Shown here piece by piece: positions 22,380 through 33,404 of a stretch of 64,000 bases of DNA. Made by a program: the position numbers and the translations under genes. The DNA is taken from assembly GCA_001414345.1 (NCBI GenBank), contig LLCB01000186.1, positions 52,888-116,887 of the forward strand, given 5' to 3'. Within the stretch, counting starts at the first letter, position 1, and the number at the start of each line of letters is the position of its first letter. Below the pieces are notes generated by a model, which saw only the letters and a program-made list of their open reading frames with translations, was not told the DNA's origin and made no database searches. The stretch comes from Hymenoscyphus infarciens. Taxonomy: Eukaryota; Ascomycota; Leotiomycetes; Helotiales; Helotiaceae.

Positions 22380-24950
22380 TTAGATTAACCTTCTATTATT
22401 AATATAGTAGACAATTACTTTACTAAGTAGGTCTTCGTAGACGACCTAAACTAGGTCTACTATAAGATCGACTTTATAGCTTACTCTACTATAATAGGTA
22501 ACTACTAACTCTTTAAGAATATACTCTCTAGCGTACTTAGTCCTAATAACAACTCTAAAAGTAAAGTCAAGACCTCTATAGTTAATAATAATAACCTTCT
22601 TACTCTTAGTAATATAATACTATTCCTAGAACAACGAATTATAATAGATACTACTACTAATACCTTAATTAATAATAAAGCTTATACTTATAATACTATC
22701 TATAATATAGTTACTATAATAACTTAGTATAACAAGTTAGGTACTATTATCTCTCTACTTATTTATAAACTTAATAATAGCAAATACGAATTTACTCTAG
22801 CTACTAACAAGTCTACTACTATAATCTAGTCTAATAAAGAAGCTATTATTAAGGCTAGCTATATATTAGAGGTACTCTCTATTACTATTAGAAGTTAGAA
22901 CGCTACTAATAATAATATAAAGGAGCCTACTACTACTACTAGTAGTTAAGACTCTATTAGTAATAATATAAAAGAATCTACTACTACTACTAGTAGTTAA
23001 GACTCTATTAGCAATAATATAAAGGAACCTACTACTACTACTAGTAGTTAGGACTCTACTAGTAATAGACCTACTACTATTACTAGTAGTTAGAACACTA
23101 AAGCTACTAATAGAGATTCTAAACCTAAGGACGAAATAGTTACTACTTATAATAAGTAAAAGAATAAGAAGTTAAGATTTATCTAACTAGAATATATCCT
23201 ACTTAAGAAATAATAGAAGATTCCTAAAGTTATAAAGATAGAAGCTAAATTTAGAACTATATTTACTATAAATAATAAGCTATACTATCTCCTTAACTAA
23301 GTCGAGTTATCTAGTAATAATAGTATCCTAGCCTCTTTAAAGTAACTTTATTTCTAGTACTTAGAACCTTATATCTACTTTAATATAAAACTTACTCTTA
23401 ATAGTAAGCGAATATAAGATAATAAGAACGTCTCTTATAAAGAAAGATTTAATATCTCTAACTATACTTACTTTAAGACTTACTTTAATTAAAGAGCTTA
23501 TATTATTAAAGACTTTATATATTAGAACCTTAATAAATATAACCTACTAGCTACCTTTCTAAAACTAGACTTTAGAAAGCTAGAAGATATAAAGATTATT
23601 ACTATTAATATTAAGATAAATATAATTAATATTACTAGTACTAATATCTCTTCTATAGTTAATCTAAACTATAGTTAAATAATATAATAATTTATTAATA
23701 AAGTTAAGACTACTTAGATAGAAAAGAGTATTCTTAAATTTATATTTATTATTAATAATTACTATAGTAACCTTCCTCTTATTAGTACTAAAATCGAAGC
23801 TAATAAGAAAAGGAACTCTAATAACTTCTAGATTAAAAACACGTCTATTTCTAGCTAATTAGATATAGGTAATCTATTCTAGATTCTAGAACAGATACTC
23901 TTAAGAGTTATAAGTAAATACTTATATTATATCCTTATATTTTATAACTATAAGTATATATATATACTTCTAGCTTATACTATTTATAATAAATTCAAGA
24001 TTATAGCTAAGAAAGCTATAGATTAGTAATTAGATGAATTTACTATAGCTATTTCTTATATTTATAGCTTAGATAGAAAGCTATTATAATATAATTATAA
24101 TAGAGATAAGGCCTAGATTACTACTATTAATATATAGCGCTATATTTATAAGAATCCTAAAAAAGGTAATTATATTAAAGTCTAATTCCTTAATCTTAAA
24201 GCTATACTATATATTAGATATAAAGGACTTAATACTAAGAATAAGTATTATTTTAGTAAAGAAGTCTTAGATAATAAAGATAAATCTAATAATAATACTA
24301 GAGAATAGATCTATAACGTAGATAGTAGTAAAATAATTATTAGAGGTAATAAGAAGGAAAAAGCGAAGATAAAGAACCTACTAGAATAGTAAATAGAAGA
24401 GCGATAAGCTACTATTATAGGAATTATTACTAATATACTATTCTCTCTAAGTATGATCTTAATTACCTTATATACTAGAAAGGATCTACTATAATAAGGC
24501 TCTAATAGTAAATAAGTTACTACTTATCTTAATATTCTAATATTAAATATTACTAATATACTTCTTATCTATTTTATAAACACTTTTAATAGAATAGAAT
24601 CTATATATAAGATTAAGATTATCTTTAAGATTTTAATATAATTCTAAAATAATATTATTTAAAGTCTTAATAATAGAAGAGTATTAGTAAAGGAGAATAA
24701 GCTATCTTATACCTCTATATATTATATAAAGCTATTTATAAACTTTAACTCTCTAATTCCTTAAAAAACTATAGACTTTTTTACTAAGTATTATAGTAGG
24801 CCTTTCTTAGATAAATTCATTTAAAAGGCAATTATAAAGTTTAATTCTAACTATTAGATTAAGTATAAGAAGTTATAAGAGCTATATATACTATTTATTA
24901 GTATCTAAGGCTATATCTCTTCAGTTATTCTTATACTCTACGTGATTTAG
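22380..24950 (+). pseudogene. accessory ORF-X of Element 1 (unknown protein, about 855 codons)
   Basis: One reading phase (codons starting at 22380) stays coherent for about 2.57 kb. It has no frameshift and no TGA, only scattered TAA/TAG where Gln or Trp would be expected. Near 22923-23096 it contains a 51-bp tandem repeat encoding Glu-Pro/Ser-(Thr)4-Ser-Ser-x-Asp-Ser-Ile-Ser-Asn-Asn-Ile-Lys. The rest is rich in Ile, Asn, Lys and Tyr, inflated by RIP. A hydrophobic run, ATIIGIITNILFSLSMILIT, near 24410 could be a membrane segment, but RIP bias makes that call unsafe. The protein lies downstream of pol, where some elements carry extra genes. I do not recognise the family, and homology with Element 2 is unclear here. 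Confidence 0.6.
22923..23096 (+). repeat. 51-bp tandem repeat within ORF-X
   Basis: Two full 51-bp units (22923-22973, 22974-23024) and two shorter ones (to about 23096). Each contains four to five ACT triplets followed by AGTAGT, giving Thr/Ser-rich peptide repeats. Confidence 0.8.
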
Positions 24951-25978
24951 TAGAACGCGGTTCTAACCTTATATTTCCAGCTCTAACGCGACTAAATATT
25001 TAAATCATTATCTTATTCTTTAAACTCTACCAAAGTATATAATAATACTGAAATTCAACGATGATTTACCTATAATCTTATGTTTAAAAAGCTCTACTAA
25101 AAAAATGATTATTTCAGTATAAGTTAGTCTATAATTAGGTCTATATAACGAATAAAAGCTACGAATATATCTAGAATATTCACGATTTTCTACGGATAAA
25201 ATACCCTTCGAATTATTCAAGAATAAGAAGCGTTTAGAGTGTAAATAGCAGTCGTTTATTTATGAATATTCTGTATTCTCTACTCTTTTAGTATAGTTTC
25301 CTACTTATCTAAATATATATGAAAATCTCTTGAATTTAGTCGCTTTCGTTATCTCGATTAGGCTACGCTAAGGCGTTTCTAGGCTAAAAAGTGGATAAAT
25401 TATCAAATAAGGTGAAAAGAGTAGAGTTTGAAACCTTAGTTTAAAGGTCACGTATATAAGGTTTTAGAAAGTAGGGTGTCATATAATACCCTTTGATATA
25501 ATACTCTATTTCATATAATATAAGTAATAAAGAGTAGAGACGATAGTAATCTATTAATAAAAATTAAAAGTAAGTGAATTTATAGTTTAGTTATATTTAA
25601 ATATATATATAAAAAGAGAGTGAAATTCAACTTATACGAACTCTCTATACTAAGACCTAGAGAGCGGATATTAAGCTTAATAAATAGAAACTATTCGTAA
25701 TATATTTATTTAAGCTCTTATTACTCGAATAATCGCTCGAATACTATATATTTATTTAATATTTATAATAAATAATTAATATTTTATTTATCTATTCGTT
25801 ATATAGACCTATCTATAATACCTACTCTTACTACTTCTACCACTTCTACCGCTACTTTTATACTCTTTTATTCTTCTTTTTAATTAATATACCTTCTCTA
25901 GGATAGCGTAAGGCTAATACTAATAAGCTAGGACGAAAAAGTCTACTAAAAGAGCCTTAAAAGCTACTAAAAAAGTCC

Positions 25979-26026
25979 TCTCAAAGAGAAGGCCTCTCAA
26001 AGAGAAGGCCTCTCAAAGAGAAGGCC
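25979..26026 (+). repeat. three perfect 16-bp tandem repeats
   Basis: TCTCAAAGAGAAGGCC occurs three times with no change (25979, 25995, 26011). Each unit folds as TCTC-AAA-GAGA. CpA is intact in all copies, so the array looks younger than the RIP episode or escaped it. Confidence 0.9.
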
Positions 26027-26212
26027 TCTTAAGTACCTATCTTATACACGTCAAACTAAGAGCTAGTATAAGCAGTATAATATACCTATTTATAGTAGTA
26101 ATTAGCTATGTTAGAAAGAGGTAGAAAGAGCTTCAATTCAGATTTTGATATCTTAGCACTTCTAAACTGGCTTAGTAGCATCGTAGTTCGAAGCTACCTA
26201 GATTTTAGTCTG

Positions 26213-26237
26213 AAACTACTCTAAATAAGAGTAGTTT
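26213..26237. other. perfect 10-bp stem-loop
   Basis: AAACTACTCT (26213-26222) and AGAGTAGTTT (26228-26237) are exact inverted repeats around a 5-base loop. The stem extends outward imperfectly (AGTCTG against CGGACT). It lies just before the start of ORF-Y. A role in translation or RNA structure is possible but unproven. Confidence 0.6.
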
Positions 26238-26269
26238 TAAACCGGACTACTGAACGCGTCTATACGTAG

Positions 26270-29200
26270 GGTATAAGGATAACTAAAGGGATAGTATCTT
26301 ATAAGATAGATTAGATAGAAACTCTTTTTATATTAGATTACTATAATCCTAATAGTATAAAGAACCGAGTCCTTCTTATATATCCTATAAATAAAAGAGT
26401 AGATAATCTCGCTAAAAAAATAGATAAGATCTTCTTATTACTTAGTATTAAGAAGACAGTTATTTACCTTAGTAGTTTATTAGTAGAAAAGAATAAGCTT
26501 CTTAATTACTATATACTAGAAGACTTTAAGTTTTATATTAAAGATATATTAGCTCTATTATATAGTTTTATTAAATATCTTATTTATAAAGCTATTTAGA
26601 AGGTTAAGATAAATAAGAAGGTAGGAGATTAGAGATATCTAATATATATATAGAAGTTTAGCTTTTAGAAGTATATCTTTAATCTAATTAGTAGATTAGC
26701 TAAAGAGGTTATAGAATTCTAAGCCTTTAAAACATATACTTAAGAAGTCTTCTATAATCTTAATAACCTAGACTTAAGGCTTTTAGCTTATATAGATACT
26801 CTTAATAAGGCTATATAGAAAGTTATTATAGAAGTAGATATTATTATAACTATACTAGTAATTACTTTATAATTAAGAGCTTAAGAATAAGTAAGTAAAT
26901 TATTTAGATTTAGTATAGACAAGGCTAGTATAATAAATCTAGCTATTATAATTACCTTAGCTACTAGTCTTAAGTTTAAGATATATAGTATAAATAGTAA
27001 TATTAAATAAATACGTTATTATTTAGTCTTAAAGACAGATAAGGAAGCTTAGAATCCTAGTATAAAGTATCTTAATAATACTATCCTAGAGCGTTCTAAG
27101 TATAGTAAGTATTATCTTATATACTTAAACTATTAAAGCTAAATATATAATAGTATTATCTAGAAATTCGTTAATAGAGAATACTACTATAGCGAAATAA
27201 TCGACACTACTACCTACTATAGCTTACTTCTAAGCGATTATATAATAAAAGAGGTTAATAAGGAAATTTTTAATCTTAATACTTAATTTATTATAATATA
27301 AGTATAAGATAGTACTTCTAATATTAAAGCTAAAAGCACTTCTATCTTTAATAAGAACTATATTAATATTAGTAATAAGTAGATATAATATATTAAACAA
27401 AAGCTTAAGTAGTATAAGATTAAGTACTTTAAGACTACTTATATCTATTATTATAAAGTAGAAGTTAAAGCTATAGTTATTAACCTTAAACGTCTAAATA
27501 ACCTAGGCTATATCTTATATATTACTAAAGTTACTTAGAGTATAATATTTAACGTCTTAATACTTAGTATTCTAACTAGTATAAAGATTTTAGAATAGTA
27601 TAGTAATATAAAGCGTATATTAGTATTAGTTACCTAATACGTTTACTTACTTATAGTACTTATCTTAGACTATATTCTCGAGCTAAAGTTATATAGCTAT
27701 AACGTTTTCTAGGATAATATATAGATAATATAACACTCTAATATCAGTTATATCTACTAATTATAGTATTATATAAAAGATTATAAATATACTACTAATA
27801 CTTAAGTAATAAATACTAAAAACTATAGTAGATATAGTTAATATAGCTATCTTTAAGCTACTTATATAAATAATAAGGCTTTAAAATATAACCTTTATAA
27901 TTGTATTAGTTATAAAAAGAATATATACTCTTATACTAAGAATAAGGAAGATAATAGTACTAATATATTTAGCTAAATATATAAGCGCTATAAATTAGTA
28001 TATTATATTATTATAGAGAAGCTAGACAGCTATAAGTAATATAACTATAAACATACCTTTTAAGAATACCTATATATATAATATATAAAGTATAAGGAAT
28101 TTAGCTATTATAAGTTAATATATATAAATATAGTTAAGTATACTACTTATAGTTTAAAGGATTATATTAAAGAGAGCTATAAAATAGCCTATAGTAAGGC
28201 TAGAAAGGTAATATAACGTATACTTAGTATATAGCTTAGTAATCGCGACTACGTTCCTCCTCTTAATAATAAGAAAAAGCTAGTTATAATAGTAGATAAT
28301 AATCAAGACGCCTTAGTAATAACAAGTAAGCCTCTACTATAGTCTAAAATTCTACCTACCTCTATAAAGGTATATAAATACTTATAGACGTAAATAGATA
28401 TAGTACTTATAAAAGGTAATATAATTATTAGTAATTTAAGCTAAAAACTACTACTAATAAGATTTATTAAACTAAATTCTAAGTAATTTGTTATATACTT
28501 AGTCTCTACTATCCCCTAAAACATAGTAATTATACTACTAGCCTTAAGAAATAAGATCGCTTTTAAGATTAATAATTAGACCTATACTATAGGCTAGAAA
28601 TAGAAGCTACTTTTAGATAGTAAGGAGAAGACGATTAAATTATAAATCTTAGAAATATTTAGTAAACTAAGTAACTATACCTTCTAGAGACTTTATAGTA
28701 TTAATTAAGACTCTTAAATAAATCTAACTATTACTACTTTAGCTATTATTTCTTAAAAAGATAATAGGTTACTAGATTCTAATACTACCTCTAGATAAAA
28801 TATAGAGATTAAGACTTAGAATATAGAGATCGAGCCTTAAAATTCAAAGATTAAGACCTAGAACATAGATATCGAGCCTTAAAATTTAAAGATTAAGACC
28901 TAGAATATAGATATTAAGTCTTAAAATTTAGAGATTAAGACTTATAACGTAGATATTAAAACTAAGGATATAGAGATCGAGAAGTCTATAAGAACTTTAC
29001 CTAAATTAGCTACTAAATCTACCTCTCCTCTAACTAAGGCTCTAGTCCCTTATATACCTAATGCCTTTAATAAATAGGTCTTTAAGCTATATATTATATA
29101 CTTTAACTTTATAGATAAGCTAGACGTTCTCTAAAAGGACTTATACTATACCTAGTTCTCTAATAAGCATATTATAACTAACGTTAGTAGAAATAAGTTA

Positions 29201-29821
29201 TACTATAGAGTATAATTAATTGTCTTAGCTTTATAGATTTAATATAGTATTAAATATCTATTTTCTAAAGAGGAACTTATTAATATACTAGTAAAGAGGC
29301 CTATAAGTAAGGTGTATAGAGCTATACTTAAAGACGCTAAGATAGAGCTTATTAAGAGCGATTTTACTATAGATACTTTTATGTTTTTCCTTTATCTACT
29401 TATAGATATATTAATTAAGTTAAAGATTACTTTAAAACAACTAGATCTTATTATTTATATAGCTAACGCTTCTACTACTTCTTAGGTTATTTAGGATAGT
29501 AGTTATAATTTATATACTACTAACTATATCTTATAAATTTAAGTAAATAGTATCTACTATAAGGTTATATAACTAATTACAACTACTATAGATTAAATAA
29601 AGGTTTAAGAGATAAAAGCTAAGAAGTAACAATTAGCTATCCTATGCTATAGAATTAATATCTATAATAGGATAACTATAGCTAAGATACTAGGCTTTAA
29701 TAATAGATTTTTTAATAAATTAGAGAATAAGAACAAAGGAGAGGATAATATAGAGAAGGATAAGAATAGATTAGAAGATATTATAGAGAAGTTAGAAGAT
29801 AAGGAGCTAAATAAGGCCTAA
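26270..29821 (+). pseudogene. accessory ORF-Y of Element 1 (unknown conserved protein, 1,183 codons)
   Basis: A single phase runs from 26270 to 29821 with no frameshift and no TGA; only TAA/TAG interrupt it. The true start is uncertain because ATG becomes ATA under RIP (ATA codons lie at 26273, 26279 and 26291). Recognisable landmarks: LNNLDLRLLAY (26759), LNNLGYILYITKVT (27494), a Tyr-rich, probably once Cys-rich stretch (about 27890-28200, with FSQIYKRYK at 27968), and a 14-residue tandem repeat (28799-28985). The end is charged, with many Glu and Lys. The first three landmarks recur in Element 2 at almost identical spacing, so the protein was under selection before RIP. No known domain is recognised. 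It sits between the pol genes and the 3' LTR in the sense direction. Confidence 0.75.
28799..28985 (+). repeat. 42-bp tandem repeat within ORF-Y
   Basis: Three full 42-bp units (28820, 28862, 28904) with partial units at both ends. They encode a 14-residue repeat with alternating Ile and Lys/Glu (N-I-E-I-E-P-x-N-x-K-I-K-T-x). Confidence 0.8.
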
Positions 29822-29874
29822 TATTAACTTATATTTAGTATCTCTTTTTACGACTTTAAGAGAAGACGCTTTTT

Positions 29875-29885
29875 TAAGAGGGGTA
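29875..29885 (+). other. polypurine tract of Element 1
   Basis: AAGAGGGGTA directly abuts the right LTR start TGTTACG. The same arrangement (AAGAGGGG before TGTTAT) occurs at the 3' LTR of Element 2 on the opposite strand. Confidence 0.75.
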
Positions 29886-30068
29886 TGTTACGAGAAGGAC
29901 ACGTGACTACACTAGTAGCGGACCTATAGATGTAGATAGTACGAGTACTTTACACTCTCTCCTTCTCTCTTTAGACGTTTATTACTATACTATATAAGAG
30001 ATTACTTTTACGTATTTCATCGGGCCTAGCTATAAGCTCCTGATCTGTGATCTGTCCCTTATGCTACA
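29886..30068 (+). repeat. right (3') LTR of Element 1
   Basis: 183 bp, from TGTTACGAGAAGG to TGCTACA, followed directly by the TSD GTCTG. It aligns without gaps to the left LTR. It keeps some G and C bases lost on the left and the reverse, as expected when RIP hits copies independently. Confidence 0.93.
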
Positions 30069-30073
30069 GTCTG
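30069..30073. repeat. target site duplication GTCTG, right copy of Element 1
   Basis: Identical to 14482-14486 and directly adjacent to the right LTR. Removing the element and one copy joins the two HET halves in frame. Confidence 0.93.
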
Positions 30074-30857
30074 CTATATTCGAGAATTCATACCACCGGG
30101 TGTAGGGCTCTAAATTCAGAGAAACTTGCATATTGGACTGTACAACTGTTAGCAGGTCTATTATTAAAGTAGGAGGTCGAACTGTATTTCAGGTGTGGGG
30201 CAACAAACACCAGAGCTTGTCATAAACTTCGGCAATCATCCTATTCTATCTTTTCGTGTTTCAAGTGTATAGCTTTAGTAGGCCGCATTGTAGACCTTGA
30301 TATATAACTTTGGCTTTGTTTCTTCGACTCTTGTTGTGAAAGAAGTCTTTGCTGTTAAACAAAAGGTCAATCACCATAACATGGCCGCTTTCTGTAAATC
30401 GTTCCCTGCTGCATTCTTGCGCCATTTGATCATTGCTAAAAGACAACCTTCGTAGTGCTAATAGACCCTCTTACAACGTCTAAATTATTTTTTGTAGTGG
30501 GTTCCTGATCTACGACCTTACGAAAACTTGGTCGGATCCAGATGGCGCATTTGTCCTTGGCATTTTCAGAGGGGAATTTGAGAAGGTTCTAATGCGATGG
30601 GTAGTCGAGGACAATAGATACCGGCCGTTTTGGATGGGGACACGGATGCTAGGATGGTAATTGCAGCACCTGGCATCGATCCAAAGATATCGTAGAGCTA
30701 AGTTTTGGGTGACTTGGATGGCATCTCGACGTGTCGCTGGCCATTTGTCCATGGCAATGCCGCCTCTGAAATCTTTAAATGTGTCGCTCCTCAAATTAAA
30801 CTTAGTGACCGCCACAAGCATATTTAATTCCACATAGGTAGCTCTTGTAAAACGCAA
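30069..30857 (-). pseudogene. HET-domain gene, 5' part (split by Element 1)
   Basis: Reading on the minus strand from 30857, TYVELNMLVAVTKFNL corresponds to the HET-domain opening (YVALSYCWG..), followed by KWPATRRDAIQVTQNLALRY and LWIDA, the most conserved part of the family. After LWIDARC the phase shifts, and later stretches are readable only piecewise. The fragment ends in VV-stop-ILEYSRR at the insertion site, where the stop is TGA in place of the expected TGG (Trp). Position 30857 is TTG, not ATG, so the true start lies upstream or has been lost. The 3' half is 13663-14486. Frameshifts plus the insertion mark a pseudogene; I cannot tell which came first. Confidence 0.82.
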
Positions 30858-32342
30858 CCAAGAAACTTTCGTTAGACCAAAATAAACATTCAGTAAAAGT
30901 TACTTGTATACGTGTTATATTTAGTGTTTTTATGTTGTTATGATATAAGAGATAGATGAGTTTATAAGACTTCTGTAGGTACGCCAGTTGTAGTGTGCTC
31001 TGTGCTTTCGTATCAGTGTATTTAAAGGGATATCATTGATCGCGATTCTTCTAACAGAAAAGAGCGATGAATCTAGATTATATGGTAAGATAGAACTTTT
31101 AGGACGATTAGCGATCAAAATATGAAGGATGGGCGGGGTTTTTTAGAAAAAGAGAGACTTAGTAAGTTATTACAACGGTACCTCTGGTAAAAAAGTGTAT
31201 TAATATACGCTCTTGTAAAAGAGAGCTATACCTTGCTTAACACGCGAGGTAGGGTCTTATAGATGCTACGAACTTTCTATTATTATATAAATAACATAAC
31301 TTAGAGTATGTTAGCTTTTTATACTATATATTAAATTACTATAGGAACCAGAATACTTATTTTTTGATAGTAGATATTTAAAGAGTAAAATAGTTAAGAC
31401 TTAATTTATTAAAAGATCTTTTATAAATTAATTATAGAATAAAAGGCCTAATTAATAATGATTTATTAATCAAATTAAATCAAGTCTAAAATAATCTAAA
31501 AGAATAACGGAGTTTAAGATTTCTACGTTTATTTTATAATAAAGCCTAAAAATTACTTACTAATTATACAAGTTTTCTATCTACGACTATTACGCCTGAG
31601 ATGTGGTTTGTTAATTAGTTTTGGGACTATCTAGAAAAATGTACTAGAATACCGATACACTTAAGGTATAAGGTTGATTCTTAAAACTCTCCCCGAAGAA
31701 GTTCATATACAGCAGGATTTGGGAAACCCTATTGAAGAATAAATTTCTCTCTATGAATTTTCCTTTGCACTCAAATCCCCGCACAAGCTTTTGCCGCTTC
31801 CCTGAATACTAGGCGTAGTATTTTCTAAACGTCTCTCAGCTCGTTACCACTTTTTGATGCGCTTTTAGCATCAAAACTAAGTAAAAACCACTTATACACC
31901 TACTTTTATTCTTATAATTAATTAACAACTATAACATAAAATGGCAAAGAAACACTGAAGATATAAAGGTTGCTAAGCCTCTAAACGAAAGACTTCTCGA
32001 CGTGAGGTCCTAGTTTAACAGCGTACTATTATTATTAGTAGAAGTAGACAGAATACTAATAAGTAAGAGTTACTCCTTTAGACATAAGATAACCTAGATT
32101 ACGTATCTATTTCAGAGAGCAGTGTTAGCGACCTTAGTTTCTATTACTTTTTATATAATATATATATAGTAGAGGTGAAAAAAGAGGGTTATGTTCAAGC
32201 GAGAAACTGAGCTGAAAATTAGCTAAGGACGCTCAGAAAATACTAGACCGAGTACCCCCCTAGACTTTAGATACCTCGGTATCTTAGACTATTCCCCCTA
32301 CCAGTGAAATTAAAAGGAAAAACAAATCCAGACTTACACAAA
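30858..32342. other. intergenic region with RIP-like relics
   Basis: 31260-31600 is AT-rich with few TpG/CpA and looks like a small RIP-mutated repeat relic. From 31941 a frame starts MAKKH and runs about 70 codons through several stops (mostly TAA/TAG, one TGA) to about 32162. This could be the remains of a transposon gene, but the family is not recognisable. A perfect stem-loop occurs at 31852-31876 (TTTTGATGC and GCATCAAAA). No intact gene is visible. Confidence 0.45.
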
Positions 32343-33404
32343 CTAGAATCCAGGGGGCCAAACACAACGCGTTGGCTCATTCTCCTTATTCTCGTCCTCC
32401 AGCGAAGTCTTCAAAATCTCGAATCCCAACTCCCCACACTCTTTGCACAAAGTAGCGAATTCTTCCCGACCAACTAATTTCTTGACATATTTGCCAGCTG
32501 TTTTAAAAGCGACTTGCATCAAAGGATCCGATTCTGGTGTTCCATCAAAGAGGAGTCGTAAGGTAGTGATGAAGGATTGACTGCCCCAGTTTGAATTGAC
32601 AAGTTCTTCGTACTTGATCTTTGCAAGTGTTTTGAGGGGTTGGACGTCGTACTTCTCTGCCATGATGTATACTTGTGTATTGGTGAGTAGGGCGATTTCG
32701 GCGTTGTGGTCTACAACTTCCACCTCGTCGTTGGGTTTTTGACGTTTGGCATTGGGTGGTGAAATCATGACCGTTTCGTGGACTCTTTTTTTGGGGTTCT
32801 GAGCGTGCAGACTAGTACTTGGAGTGATGAAAGAGTTGTACGTTAGGGCTGCATAGGCGTCTTGTGGAGGGCGGGGCCTTGAAGTGGTGGGAATCTCTGG
32901 AGCAGCTTGGATAATGGGCTTTTTCTGGCGATTGTCATCATAGTCACCTGTATACAGGAACTTGAGAAAAAGCACGACAATATCAGGATCCTCGTCCTCA
33001 AGATCAATCTTGCCATCAATGGCTTCCTACGTTAGAAAATCAGTCGCAGTTTTGTGATCTCAAATTGAAGCTGGACAGCATACCTTGAACCCCCCATCAA
33101 TAGCAGCAGCCAATGGCTTACTTTGGGGCAATACTATACACCGATGAACCTTAAATTCCTTTCCCTTGCAGGTGAGGATAAGATCGGAGTAACGACCAGT
33201 TGATAGCATACTATTTTGGATTACTAGTATCGGCAGTAAGATGAAGTGGGGATGTGCATACGTCGCATTAATGGATTGAATGTGTTCTGCGATTGCTGGT
33301 GAGAGTGCCATCTTTCCAGGTGGACTTGAGTCGATAGAGATTGGATTGGAAGGTCTGGTACCGGAACGTAATGAGGAAAACGGTGAATAAAGTGTTGGCG
33401 GCAT
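32343..33404 (-). CDS. BTB/POZ domain protein
   Basis: Three exons, 33404-33262, 33210-33084 and 33026-32343, code for 317 residues. Intron 2 (33083-33027, 57 bp, GTATGC to CTAACGTAG) is required to keep the phase. Intron 1 (33261-33211, 51 bp, GTATGC to AATAG) is inferred; it is a multiple of three without a stop, so retention would add 17 residues. The BTB core follows the first intron: GRYSDLILTCKGKEFKVHR, then LPQSKPLAAAIDGGFKEAID, a D/E-rich turn, and FLKFLYTGDY. An 85-residue Pro/Ser-rich insert contains PKKRVHE and NAKRQK, a possible nuclear signal. A helical C-terminus (VYIMAEKYDVQPLKTLAKIKYEEL) matches the region after the BTB in fungal proteins. Likely role: protein dimerisation, perhaps a Cul3 adaptor or nuclear factor; the target is unknown. 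It has normal base composition between two RIP-mutated elements. Confidence 0.88.

Larger units (their letters stand above)
24905..26269. other. less RIP-mutated interlude between ORF-X and ORF-Y
   Basis: Unlike its surroundings, this interval keeps many TpG and CpA dinucleotides, especially at 24915-25540 and 26100-26265. A minus-strand frame of 66 codons (25020-25220) is not recognised. TGTCATATAATACCC at 25477 could be an LTR start, and GTAGGG occurs both just before it (25471-25476) and at 26266-26271. Three perfect 16-bp repeats and a strong hairpin lie in the right half. Compared with Element 2, Element 1 has about 1.1 kb extra between the chromodomain and the first shared accessory motif, so part of this interlude is probably a later insertion. 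Its identity is unknown. Confidence 0.5.
14487..30068 (+). mobile_element. Element 1: giant RIP-mutated Gypsy/chromovirus-type LTR retrotransposon
   Basis: 15,582 bp bounded by two 183-bp direct repeats and a perfect 5-bp TSD. Order of parts: left LTR; candidate primer site (14670-14694); gag-like region; aspartic protease near 17916; RT about 18750-19600; RNase H about 19820-20260; integrase about 20400-21600; chromodomain about 21605-21780. A further 8 kb follows, holding two long unidentified frames (22380-24950 and 26270-29821) around a less mutated island. A polypurine tract (about 29875-29885) precedes the right LTR. Nearly all disruptions are TAA or TAG, and TpG/CpA are almost absent, as RIP produces. 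The length is more than twice that of a usual fungal Gypsy element. It sits antisense inside a HET gene. Confidence 0.92.

Noticed and set aside
24410..24475. Envelope-like membrane segment in ORF-X
   Set aside because: RIP inflates Ile, Asn and Tyr codons, so hydrophobic runs are unreliable; no other envelope feature is visible.
26168..26200. tRNA-like A-box/B-box pair (TGGCTTAGTAG and GTTCGAAGC)
   Set aside because: The boxes are too close for a tRNA and no cloverleaf with an acceptor stem can be drawn.
25477..26266. 790-bp insertion flanked by GTAGGG on both sides
   Set aside because: The matching hexamer is suggestive, but the right end lacks CA and there is no inverted repeat, so I do not call a defined element; it is discussed as part of the interlude.
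31852..31876. Stem-loop as a transcription terminator
   Set aside because: A simple hairpin is not a terminator in fungi, and no gene ends there.
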